A DNA stretch of 44,570 nt from an uncultured Muribaculaceae bacterium (GTDB taxonomy: Bacteria > Bacteroidota > Bacteroidia > Bacteroidales > Muribaculaceae). The number at the start of each line of letters is the position of its first letter. Within the stretch, counting starts at the first letter, position 1. The notes under the pieces are model-generated. The model was not told where the DNA came from. It was given only the letters and a program-made list of their open reading frames with translations, and did not search any database. The stretch lies in NCBI GenBank assembly GCA_910587355.1, contig CAJUKF010000023.1, positions 1 to 44,570 on the forward strand. The letters run 5' to 3'. The position numbers and the translations under genes were made by a program. Below are positions 6,706 through 15,152 of this stretch, in pieces.

Positions 6706-9700
6706 AAAAAAACTTTTTTCTCAGCCATCCGGTCTTTTCCACCGTTCTCTCGATAGTCATCGTAATTGTCGGCGCGATTGGTCTGATGCTGCTGCCCGTA
6801 GACCAATATCCGCAGATTGTACCGCCGGTCGTACGTATTGCAGCGTCCTATCCCGGAGCCGATGCCCAGACTGTCACACAGGCCGTGGCAACTCCTATCG
6901 AACAGGAACTTAACGGTACGCCGGGAATGATATATATGGAATCGTCGAGTTCAAACTCGGGCGGATTCTCCGCAACTGTGACTTTCGATATTTCCACCGA
7001 CCCCGATTTGGCAGCGGTCGACATTCAGAACCGCCTGAAAAAAGCCGAATCCCGTCTGCCGGCCGAAGTCGTTCAAAACGGTATAACGGTAGAGAAACAG
7101 GCGGCAAGCCGCCTGATGACTATCGCACTGCTCTCTTCAGATGCGAAATTTGACGAAATATATCTCTCCAATTATGCGACGCTGAACGTTCTTGACCTTC
7201 TGCGCCGAGTTCCGGGCGTCGGCAGCGTATCAAATGTCGGCAGCCGATATTACGCGATGCGAATATGGGTGCAACCCGACAAACTCGCTGATTTGGGACT
7301 GACAGTAAAAGATTTGCAGTCGGTACTCAAGGACCAGAACCGCGAGTCCGCGGCAGGCGTCCTCGGCGAGGCGCCTATCGACGGTGTCGATGTCACCATT
7401 CCAATCACCGCACAGGGACGTCTGTCGTCGGTCGACGAATTCGAGCAGATTGTCGTACGTGCGAATCCCGACGGCTCTATCATCCGCCTGAAAGACGTGG
7501 CACGAATATCTCTCGAGGCATCTTCATATTCGACCGAAAGCGGCATCGATGGCGGCAACGCCGCCGTACTCAATATAAACATGCTGCCCGGAGCCAACGC
7601 AATGGAAGTCGCCAAACATGTAAAGGAGACAATGAAAGAAATCGGCCGGAATTTCCCGGAAGGCATCACATATGCGATTCCTTTCGATATGACCACCTAC
7701 ATATCGGCTTCGATTCACCATGTCTACCGCACTCTGTTTGAGGCGTTGCTGCTTGTGATGCTCGTTGTATTCCTCTCTTTGCAAAGCTGGAGGGCAACGC
7801 TGATTCCTATTGTGGCTGTTCCGATTTCGCTTATCGGCACATTCGGAGTGATGCTTGCATTCGGCTTCTCTCTGAACATGCTCACGCTGCTGGGACTTAT
7901 TCTGGCAATCGGCATAGTGGTTGATGATGCGATTGTGGTTGTCGAGAATGTCGACCGTATCATGAACGAAGAAGGCCTCTCGCCTTACGAAGCCACAAAA
8001 AAAGCCATGAGCAATCTCAGCGGAGCCCTCATAGCCATGTCGCTCGTGCTCTGTGCCGTTTTCGTGCCCGTAAGTTTCCTGCCCGGCATTACCGGCCAGC
8101 TCTACCGTCAGTTCACTATCACCATTGCCGTATCGGTGATTATTTCAACAATCGTGGCACTGACGCTGAGTCCCGTAATGTGCTCTATCTTCCTCCGTCC
8201 GGACAAAGGTGGCAAAAAAAATATTATTTTCCGGGCAATCAACCGCGGACTGACCGACGGCAACAATTTCTATTGCCGTCAGGTGAGGAAGACTCTGAGC
8301 CATTCGCGCTATATGTTCATCGCCTTCGGCCTGATTCTTATCGGCATATGGATAATGAACCGAATTGTTCCCCACAGCTTTATGCCCAAGGAAGACCAGG
8401 GCTACTTCACGGTCGAACTTGAGTTGCCTGAAGGTTCAACCATCGAACGCACACGCATAGTCACCGAACGTGCAATGGCATATCTGCAGTCAGAACCCTC
8501 CGTAGACCATGTGCTTAATGTTACTGGCTCGAGCCCGCGTGTAGGAGCCAATCAGGCACGCAGTCAGCTCACCGTGATTCTCAAACCATGGGATGAACGG
8601 ACAGACGAGGACATCGCGGATATAATGGAACGCACGCGGCGTGAATTAGCACGCTATCCCGAGTCCAAAGTGTATGTGTCCACTCCGGCCATTATCCCGG
8701 GTCTGGGAACATCAGGCGGCATCGAAATGGTGCTTGAGGCGCGCGGAGATGCGACTTACACCGATTTACAGCATGCTGTCGACACCCTGATGCATTATGC
8801 TGCCGAACAGCCTGAACTGGCAGTTCTGTCCACCTCGATGCAGAATAGTATTCCGCAGCTCTACTATGATGTCGACCGCGACAAGGCTCGCCTGCAGGGA
8901 GTGCCCATGTCGGATATCTTTTCAACAATGAAAGCCTTCACCGGCTCCCTGTATGTAAATGACTTCAATATGTTCAACCGCATCTATCGTGTATATATCC
9001 AGGCAGAAGCTCCATACCGGGCATATCGCGACAATCTGCGTCTTTTCTTTGTCAGAGGGGCTGACGGTGCGATGATTCCTATCACGGCCCTCGGAACTAC
9101 CCATTATACCTCAGGGGCCGGAAACATAAAGCGCTTCAACATGTTCTCTGCAGCGCCCATAACCGGTGAGGCTGCCTCGGGCTATAGTTCCGGCCAGGCC
9201 ATGAATGCTCTGGAGCGGATAGCGGAAGAGCATCTTCCGGAGAACATCGGTCTCGAATGGAGCGGTCTCTCTTATCAGGAGAAGAACGAAAGCGGCAATA
9301 CCGCGTTTGTACTGGCACTCGCATTGCTATTCGTATTTCTCTTCCTTGCCGCTCTTTATGAAAGCTGGACTGTACCCGTCGCCGTGATATTGTCGTTACC
9401 GGTCGCAGGGCTTGGCGCCTACCTCGGCATATGGATTTGCGGACTTGAAAACAATATCTACTTTCAGATTGGCCTTGTGATGCTGGTCGGTCTGGTAGCA
9501 AAAAATGCCATTCTGATTGTCGAATTTGCCAAAGAAGAGGTTGACAAGGGCCGCGATGTGGTTTCTGCCGCAGTTAAAGCAATGCAGTTGAGATTCAGAC
9601 CTATCGTCATGACCTCGCTCTCATTCATCCTCGGTCTGCTCCCTCTGGTATTTGCAACGGGTCCGGGCTCGGCAAGTCGTCAGGGCATCGGCACAGGCGT

Positions 9701-9797
9701 GTTTTTCGGTATGCTAGTCGCTGTCATCGTTGGCATCATCTTCGTACCATTCTTCTTTGTCTGGATTTACCGCCTTAAAGAAAGATTCAAAAAATGA
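6702..9797 (+). CDS. RND efflux pump permease (HAE1 family, AcrB-like)
   Basis: At 1031 residues this is a full-length AcrB/MexB-type proton-driven drug exporter of the inner membrane. The N-terminus (FFLSHPVFSTVLSIVIV), the LPVDQYPQI motif and two sets of transmembrane helices separated by large periplasmic loops are all present. The proton-relay residues are intact: D408 and D409 in helix 4 (GIVVDDAIVVVENV) and K934 in helix 10 (VAKNAILIVEF). The gene overlaps both neighbours by 4 bases, so adaptor, pump and channel are translationally coupled. Likely substrates are hydrophobic drugs or bile salts, known for the family but not shown here. Confidence 0.97.
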   Translation: MKKNFFLSHPVFSTVLSIVIVIVGAIGLMLLPVDQYPQIVPPVVRIAASYPGADAQTVTQAVATPIEQELNGTPGMIYMESSSSNSGGFSATVTFDISTDPDLAAVDIQNRLKKAESRLPAEVVQNGITVEKQAASRLMTIALLSSDAKFDEIYLSNYATLNVLDLLRRVPGVGSVSNVGSRYYAMRIWVQPDKLADLGLTVKDLQSVLKDQNRESAAGVLGEAPIDGVDVTIPITAQGRLSSVDEFEQIVVRANPDGSIIRLKDVARISLEASSYSTESGIDGGNAAVLNINMLPGANAMEVAKHVKETMKEIGRNFPEGITYAIPFDMTTYISASIHHVYRTLFEALLLVMLVVFLSLQSWRATLIPIVAVPISLIGTFGVMLAFGFSLNMLTLLGLILAIGIVVDDAIVVVENVDRIMNEEGLSPYEATKKAMSNLSGALIAMSLVLCAVFVPVSFLPGITGQLYRQFTITIAVSVIISTIVALTLSPVMCSIFLRPDKGGKKNIIFRAINRGLTDGNNFYCRQVRKTLSHSRYMFIAFGLILIGIWIMNRIVPHSFMPKEDQGYFTVELELPEGSTIERTRIVTERAMAYLQSEPSVDHVLNVTGSSPRVGANQARSQLTVILKPWDERTDEDIADIMERTRRELARYPESKVYVSTPAIIPGLGTSGGIEMVLEARGDATYTDLQHAVDTLMHYAAEQPELAVLSTSMQNSIPQLYYDVDRDKARLQGVPMSDIFSTMKAFTGSLYVNDFNMFNRIYRVYIQAEAPYRAYRDNLRLFFVRGADGAMIPITALGTTHYTSGAGNIKRFNMFSAAPITGEAASGYSSGQAMNALERIAEEHLPENIGLEWSGLSYQEKNESGNTAFVLALALLFVFLFLAALYESWTVPVAVILSLPVAGLGAYLGIWICGLENNIYFQIGLVMLVGLVAKNAILIVEFAKEEVDKGRDVVSAAVKAMQLRFRPIVMTSLSFILGLLPLVFATGPGSASRQGIGTGVFFGMLVAVIVGIIFVPFFFVWIYRLKERFKK

Positions 9798-11200
9798 AAA
9801 ATATACAGACTATCATAATAGCACTGACATGCTCCATTTTACTTGGAGCCTGCTCTGCCGTAAGACAATGCAAGCCGCCGGAACTGAATCTTCCGGAGAG
9901 CATCATTTCCGGCGCAACTGACACACTCACGCTCGCCGACATAGAATGGTGGCGCCTCTACGGCGACAGTGCCTTGTGTGACATCATCAGCCGTACACTC
10001 GAGAACAACCGTAACATTCAGGCGGCCGCCGCACACATTGAACAGTTGCGCGAACTTTACAACATCCGTAAGGCCGAATTTCTGCCCACGCTCAATGTAA
10101 ATGCCGGGGCAGATTACGAGACCAACGATTATGCGGGCGAGTCTTCAGTACGCGACCCCGAATTTGACCTGAAAGCCAGTCTCAGCTGGGAACTCGACTT
10201 GTGGGGTAATCTCCGATGGGCCAAAAAGAAAGGCGAGGCCGAATGGCTGGCATCAGTCGAGGACGAGCGCGCCATGCGCATGACACTCATCGCGGAAGTG
10301 GCCTCGGCCTATTTCCGTCTTGTCGCTCTCGACAACGAACTCTCCATTGTACGGCGCACGCTCGAGACACGCCGCGAAGGAGTTGCCAAGGCAAAATTAC
10401 GGTTTGAAGGAGGTCTTACCTCAGAACTTGTCTATCAGCAGGCACAGGTGGAATATGCCACCACCGCCGCACTTATTCCCGACCTTGAGAAGCGTGTTAG
10501 AATTACAGAAAATGCCATTTGCCTTCTGATGGGCAGCTATCCCGGAGAGAGAATACGCCGTAATGACGTGGATGTGACCTCCCTGACACAGGATTCCATT
10601 CCCGTAGGACTGCCGTCGCAGCTATTGCAACGTCGTCCCGATGTCCGGGCAGCCGAACAGCAGCTCATGGCATCCATGAGCGGTGTGGGCGTAGCCTATG
10701 CCGACCGCTTTCCGCGACTTACCTTCAATCTTCAGGGAGGCTGGGAAAATGATGCACTTAAAGGATTTTTCAGTTCACCATTCTCATATGTGGCAGGGCA
10801 GCTGGCAGCTCCCGTTTTCTCATTCGGACGGAAGAAAGCACGTTATCGCGCGGCACTGGCAGCCTATGACGAAAGCCGGCTGAAATATGAGCAAAAAGTT
10901 CTCGAGGCCTTTAAGGAAACCGACGATGCAGTCACGGCTTATCGCAATGTACGTGAAACCACCGCCCTGAAAATAAGCTCGCGCAATGCCGCCCACAAGT
11001 ACGTGGAACTGGCCGAACTCCAATACAGGAGCGGCAGCATAAACTATATCGAGGTGCTGGATGCACAGCGCCGGTATTTCGATGCCCAAATCGGAGTCAG
11101 CAATGCTGTGCGTGATGAAAACCTCGCTCTCGTACAGCTATACAAGGCTTTGGGCGGAGGATGGCAGTCTTCGGCGAATCCGCATATAAAATCGTATTAG
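9794..11200 (+). CDS. TolC/OprM-like outer-membrane efflux lipoprotein (NodT family)
   Basis: The 468-residue protein starts with a lipoprotein signal (lipobox LGAC, C20). It carries two outer-membrane-efflux repeats: IEWWRLYGDSALCDII begins the first, and QLLQRRPDVRAAEQQL marks the start of the second in the usual way. The length suits the OprM/NodT subfamily. It completes the tripartite pump with the adaptor and permease upstream and overlaps the permease gene by 4 bases. A strong hairpin follows directly, ending the operon. Confidence 0.96.
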   Translation: MKNIQTIIIALTCSILLGACSAVRQCKPPELNLPESIISGATDTLTLADIEWWRLYGDSALCDIISRTLENNRNIQAAAAHIEQLRELYNIRKAEFLPTLNVNAGADYETNDYAGESSVRDPEFDLKASLSWELDLWGNLRWAKKKGEAEWLASVEDERAMRMTLIAEVASAYFRLVALDNELSIVRRTLETRREGVAKAKLRFEGGLTSELVYQQAQVEYATTAALIPDLEKRVRITENAICLLMGSYPGERIRRNDVDVTSLTQDSIPVGLPSQLLQRRPDVRAAEQQLMASMSGVGVAYADRFPRLTFNLQGGWENDALKGFFSSPFSYVAGQLAAPVFSFGRKKARYRAALAAYDESRLKYEQKVLEAFKETDDAVTAYRNVRETTALKISSRNAAHKYVELAELQYRSGSINYIEVLDAQRRYFDAQIGVSNAVRDENLALVQLYKALGGGWQSSANPHIKSY

Positions 11201-11210
11201 TAATACCGCA

Positions 11211-11257
11211 TTCAGACTTTGTCTCAAATAGTCGTCTTATCTGAGACAAAGTCTGAA
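11211..11257. terminator. Bidirectional terminator
   Basis: TTCAGACTTTGTCTCA (11211-11226) pairs perfectly over 16 bp with 11242-11257 between the convergent efflux operon and a beta-barrel gene. Confidence 0.85.
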
Positions 11258-11260
11258 AAA

Positions 11261-11887
11261 TCAAAAGTTATAGCCCAGGCTTATGGCCACATAGTTCTCA
11301 TAAAACTTAGCCCTATTCGACATATCCAACTTATTGGTAAGGCCAATATTTGCGCTTGCTCCCACATAAATATGTCTGATTGAGAAGCCGGCGCCAGCAC
11401 CCCATAAAAGGCCAAGGCGTTCCATACGGTCGAATCCACTATATAAATTATTGGAGGTGACCCAATTATATCGTTTCACGACTTCTTTTGCCGAGAATCC
11501 GATTTCAAATACCGGCCCGGTGAAAAGGTAGAATCTGAAACTATCCGAGAAGTCAAAATGATATCCGGCCATTATAGGAATACGCATACCGTTTTTTCGG
11601 ATTGATGAATCTCCGTATTTCTCAGAATAAGTGTTGTAGAAAAACTTTAAACCAAGCTCCACATAGAAATTTGCTACGACAGGCCCATTGTATATAACAC
11701 CAAAATCCATACCACCGCCTTTCCTGAACACATCACGGTCGGCCAGTTCTCCAGGGCATGTAATATTACCTCCTGCGCGTATTCCCCAAAAAGCTTTATT
11801 TACCGGATTACTGACTACTCTCGATTGAGCAAACAACGGCATTGTAGCGAAAATTATCAGCACCAGCGCAGTAAGAAATTTTTTCAT
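11261..11887 (-). CDS. Outer-membrane beta-barrel protein (porin-like, PorT/OMP_b-brl family)
   Basis: About 208 residues. The start at 11887 gives a clean signal peptide (MKKFLTALVLIIFATMPLFAQ); the longer frame from 11977 would run through the promoter. The mature part is a series of alternating beta strands with GIRAGGNIT, FYVELGLKF, MRIPIMAGYHFDF and a C-terminal strand ending in YNF, typical of small eight-stranded Bacteroidetes barrels. Function is unknown. It is a single gene with its own -7 box, between the efflux operon and the arabinan enzymes. It resembles the protein at 21735 in plan (LYTF or PYVFTGP motif, similar length). Confidence 0.85.
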   Translation of the reverse strand: MKKFLTALVLIIFATMPLFAQSRVVSNPVNKAFWGIRAGGNITCPGELADRDVFRKGGGMDFGVIYNGPVVANFYVELGLKFFYNTYSEKYGDSSIRKNGMRIPIMAGYHFDFSDSFRFYLFTGPVFEIGFSAKEVVKRYNWVTSNNLYSGFDRMERLGLLWGAGAGFSIRHIYVGASANIGLTNKLDMSNRAKFYENYVAISLGYNF

Positions 11888-11931
11888 AATCAAAACTTCT
11901 ACAAATCTTATAGCAAAATCTGTTTCGCTTG

Positions 11932-11939
11932 CAAAGGTA
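11932..11939 (-). promoter_or_regulatory. -7 box for the beta-barrel gene
   Basis: TACCTTTG on the minus strand, about 45 bases before the start codon at 11887. No clear TTG element. Confidence 0.6.
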
Positions 11940-11954
11940 AGAAAATGTTGTGAT

Positions 11955-12947
11955 TCACTGTTGCGAATGTGAAACATTGCCCCATTTCTCTCTGAGCCGT
12001 TTCATTTCCGCTCCGGTAATTGGAATCACCGTTCCATGTCTGGGGTGGAAATCCATTGTTACATTTTTATCGGTGTTTTTAAAGTGGACGAGGTCGGTTG
12101 ATTCGGTAAAATCATATTTTCCGTCCATATAGACATCATACATGAGAATGTATTTATCCTGTCCGATAAGCTTGAATGTGCCGGCTCCCTCCACAGCCTT
12201 GTCGGTCTGCTGCTTATAGTCGGGTTGCTCATCCCAGACGCCGGAAGTAAGGCTGCGTGTCGTTGCAGACTTGATGCCGTTTCCATGTTCTTCCGTCTTA
12301 TAAAAGAGGTGATAGACACCGTCTTTGTAAACAATATCGCCATCGATACACGACTGTTTATCTTCGGGAATAAAGAATGGCTTCGGAACACCGACTATAT
12401 CAGTAAAGTCATCATTGGCATACGCATAATAAATGGTGTCGGGCCCGTCGCCGTATTTCATACTCCAGTAAATGAGCAGTTTGCCGGCTTCGGGGTCGTA
12501 GATTGTCTGCGGAGCCCATACACGCTTCAGATTTTCCTGACCGGTATATTTCTGCTGAATATTCACCACCGAGTGAGTCCAATTGATGAGGTCGCACGAC
12601 TTAAGAAGCACCATACCGCGGTTTGAATCCCAGCCGTTGGCCGCGACCATATCGGTGACAGTCATGTAGAAGCAATTGTCGGGTCCGCGGAGTATATGGG
12701 GGTCGCGCACACCGCCGGTCTGACTTATGTCGGCCGAACTGATTACAGGATAGTTTCCGTTCAAAGCATGGAAATTGTAGCCGTCGTCGCTGACAGCAAA
12801 ACGAATGGCCTCTTCCGTGCCGGTATTCCCGGTACTTGTAAAATAAGTGAAGAGATAGCCTTCGAAATCCTTCTCTCGTGGAACTTCAGCTGACAATGAC
12901 ACCGCGCCAAGCACGGCAACAGTTATAAAAACAGCATGTCTGAACAT
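11955..12947 (-). CDS. Glycoside hydrolase family 43 protein (secreted)
   Basis: About 330 residues from the start at 12947, chosen because MFRHAVFITVAVLGAVSLSA is a clean signal peptide and earlier starts overlap the GH51 gene. The five-bladed propeller features of GH43 are visible: RDPHIL (D82), VWAPQTIYDP, SCIDGDIVYKDG (D202/D204) and the acid candidate E253 in VEGAGTFK. GH43 enzymes remove or cut arabinose- or xylose-based chains. It lies 14 bases behind a GH51 arabinofuranosidase, so release of arabinose from arabinan or arabinoxylan is the likely joint job. The subfamily and exact linkage are not determinable by eye. Confidence 0.88.
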   Translation of the reverse strand: MFRHAVFITVAVLGAVSLSAEVPREKDFEGYLFTYFTSTGNTGTEEAIRFAVSDDGYNFHALNGNYPVISSADISQTGGVRDPHILRGPDNCFYMTVTDMVAANGWDSNRGMVLLKSCDLINWTHSVVNIQQKYTGQENLKRVWAPQTIYDPEAGKLLIYWSMKYGDGPDTIYYAYANDDFTDIVGVPKPFFIPEDKQSCIDGDIVYKDGVYHLFYKTEEHGNGIKSATTRSLTSGVWDEQPDYKQQTDKAVEGAGTFKLIGQDKYILMYDVYMDGKYDFTESTDLVHFKNTDKNVTMDFHPRHGTVIPITGAEMKRLREKWGNVSHSQQ

Positions 12948-12961
12948 GGTATCCGGTTTTA

Positions 12962-14947
12962 TCAATGTTTGAAACGATATACAATAAATGAGCGGGCCGG
13001 TACAACAGTCGACCATTCATCCGACACATCAATTACGGAGGTGACAGTCACAGGCACGACGACATCGGGTCTCTCAATAGTATTCTCAGCATCATCCGCT
13101 GCCGAAAGCCGAGTTTCTGTAAGATGAAGCAAAGGCTTCGATTTTTTCAGGCCGCGGATATGTAACGTAAAAGGCTGTTCCGTCTCTCCTGTATTGGCAA
13201 TTTTCACAACAATATCATCTCCGTCCGAAACAGCCGAAGCGAACAGCCCGTTCTGTCCTTCGAGACCCGCTACAGACTTACCGTCCATAGTGAGGGGGAG
13301 CACACGGTCACCGCGATTCTGGCAATAAAGCTGCTGCACATAGTAGCTTGAAGTACGCACACAATCGTTATTGTCGAACCAAATCAAATCGGGACGCCAC
13401 TGCCATCCTTCCACATGTGCGAACAACGGTGCATACGTAGCCATTTCCACAACATCGGCATTGCGCTCGAGACCCGTCATAAAGGCGGCTTCGAGCAGAG
13501 CCGTATAAAAATGATTATATTTCTTTCCTTCGCCATGACAGGCATATTCGCCTGCAAATACTTTCGGACCTTTCCGAGGATAGTCATCATAACGGGTGCC
13601 TTCTGAAAGGAACCAGCTCTCCGGTCGGTAAAAATGCTCGTCGACCAAATCGACACCAATCCTACGCATTTCCGGCCACAGGAAATCGAAATCATCACCC
13701 TCGGAATTCGGGCCTGACGAACCGATAATTTTAATTTCGGGATGCTGCCGACGGAGTTCTCTGACAAATGGCTCAAGACGCTCGATATATTCCGGACCCC
13801 ACTGCTCGTTGCCGACAGCCATTACCTTGAGATTGAATGGTTCAGGATGTCCCATATCAGCGCGCAGACGGCCCCATGTGGTATCGGTGCTTCCGTTGGC
13901 AAATTCTATCAAATCGACAGCATCCTGAATGAAGACCTGAAGACTGTCGAGAGGAATCTGCTGGCAGACATCGTTCTGATACTGACAGACGAGCCCGACA
14001 TTGAGCACCGGAAGCGGTTCTGCGCCCAAATCCTCGGCCAGCTGAAAATATTCAAAGAATCCGAGGCCGCAGCTCTGATAATAATCGGGAAAGAGACGAT
14101 AGGCGAAGCAATCGAGCCAGCGGTTCTTGTTGAGGGGACGGTTCTCAACCGGCCCGACGGTATTTTTCCACTGATAGCGCTGCGAAGGAACTGTGCCTTC
14201 GACAATACATCCGCCCGGAAAACGTAATACGCCCGGCCGGAGGTCATAGAGAGCCTGCGCGAGGTCGCGGCGCAGACCTCCGGGCCTGTTCTTCCATGTA
14301 GCGCCAGGAAAGAGCGACACATGCTCAACGTCGACGGGACGGTTGCGGTCGGTCTGCTCTACAAACAGCCTGAGCACACCTTTCTTTACATCGGCATCCG
14401 GCTTTAGCACAGCGGTATATTTTGTCCATTCCGGCGATGATACATCGAATGTATGTTCGGCCAGCGTCTGCGTCTCACCCATAGCGGCCGGATTGCACAA
14501 CTCAACGCGCACAATGCCGGCACCCTCCGGCGCACGCATAAATGCAGAGAATTTATAAAGAGAATCCTTGGTGAGTGTGACACCGAAAAAGCCTTCATTT
14601 TCCAGACCGGTACGCATCTCGGAGTGTTCTGAAGGAGTGAGACGCACATAATGGGGATTACGACTGAACGGACCGCCCTCCTCAAGCACATCGGCCTGCC
14701 CGAATGATTTCCAGCCAAGCAGACTTTGCGGAAACTCGAATGAACGGTTTTTCACCATTTCGGCATATAATCCGCCATCAGCTCCGAAATTGATATCCTC
14801 AAAGAATATGCCGTACATCGTGGACCTCACTGCCGCTCCGGGCTTATCGGCCCGCAACACGGCATTATTCTGGGCGCAAATCCCGCAAACGGCACATACA
14901 GAAATTGTTATTGCAAATATTCTTTTTCTTGCAGCTATTAAAGACAT
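12962..14947 (-). CDS. Glycoside hydrolase family 51 alpha-L-arabinofuranosidase
   Basis: The 661-residue protein begins with a signal peptide (cleavage near CGICAQ, residue 26). FFEDINFGADGGLYAEMVKNRSFE is the conserved N-terminal signature (about 48-71; given here as FFEDINFGADGG and YAEMVKNRSFE). A carbohydrate-binding-like beta domain follows (about 75-215), then the barrel with GGCIVEG and NVGLVC, and the C-terminal beta domain. Catalytic residues are acid/base E381 (GNEQWGPE) and nucleophile E467 (FAGEYACHG). It is the first gene of a two-gene operon with the GH43 enzyme. A -7 box lies about 75 bases upstream. No SusC/SusD transporter pair is adjacent, so sugar uptake must be encoded elsewhere. 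Confidence 0.95.
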   Translation of the reverse strand: MSLIAARKRIFAITISVCAVCGICAQNNAVLRADKPGAAVRSTMYGIFFEDINFGADGGLYAEMVKNRSFEFPQSLLGWKSFGQADVLEEGGPFSRNPHYVRLTPSEHSEMRTGLENEGFFGVTLTKDSLYKFSAFMRAPEGAGIVRVELCNPAAMGETQTLAEHTFDVSSPEWTKYTAVLKPDADVKKGVLRLFVEQTDRNRPVDVEHVSLFPGATWKNRPGGLRRDLAQALYDLRPGVLRFPGGCIVEGTVPSQRYQWKNTVGPVENRPLNKNRWLDCFAYRLFPDYYQSCGLGFFEYFQLAEDLGAEPLPVLNVGLVCQYQNDVCQQIPLDSLQVFIQDAVDLIEFANGSTDTTWGRLRADMGHPEPFNLKVMAVGNEQWGPEYIERLEPFVRELRRQHPEIKIIGSSGPNSEGDDFDFLWPEMRRIGVDLVDEHFYRPESWFLSEGTRYDDYPRKGPKVFAGEYACHGEGKKYNHFYTALLEAAFMTGLERNADVVEMATYAPLFAHVEGWQWRPDLIWFDNNDCVRTSSYYVQQLYCQNRGDRVLPLTMDGKSVAGLEGQNGLFASAVSDGDDIVVKIANTGETEQPFTLHIRGLKKSKPLLHLTETRLSAADDAENTIERPDVVVPVTVTSVIDVSDEWSTVVPARSFIVYRFKH

Positions 14948-15019
14948 GTTATTCTCGGGTATAAGTATTTATTAAGGTATTTGTATGACAGCAGTCGTGC
15001 TTAGCACTGCTTTTCAGCA

Positions 15020-15027
15020 CAAAATTA
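15020..15027 (-). promoter_or_regulatory. -7 box for the GH51-GH43 operon
   Basis: TAATTTTG on the minus strand, 73 bases before the GH51 start. The leader that follows contains the imperfect palindrome GTGCTTAGCAC, a possible regulator site. Confidence 0.6.
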
Positions 15028-15095
15028 CATAAAATGACTGACAATTTATGAATCATTCTATAATGTGGCCTCCCGAAAATCAATGAAGACATAAT

Positions 15096-15130
15096 AAAAA
15101 AACGGCCCGCAGAGAGTTGCTCCGCAGGCC
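15096..15130 (-). terminator. Intrinsic terminator of the GH97 gene
   Basis: On the minus strand GGCCTGCGGA pairs with TCTGCGGGCC (15104-15130, two G-U pairs) and is followed by seven T residues. Confidence 0.85.
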
Positions 15131-15152
15131 TATACTCAAACCGAAATAATCT

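Noticed and set aside
14999..15060. A possible riboswitch before GH51
   Set aside because: Only a short palindrome is visible and no known riboswitch core fits.
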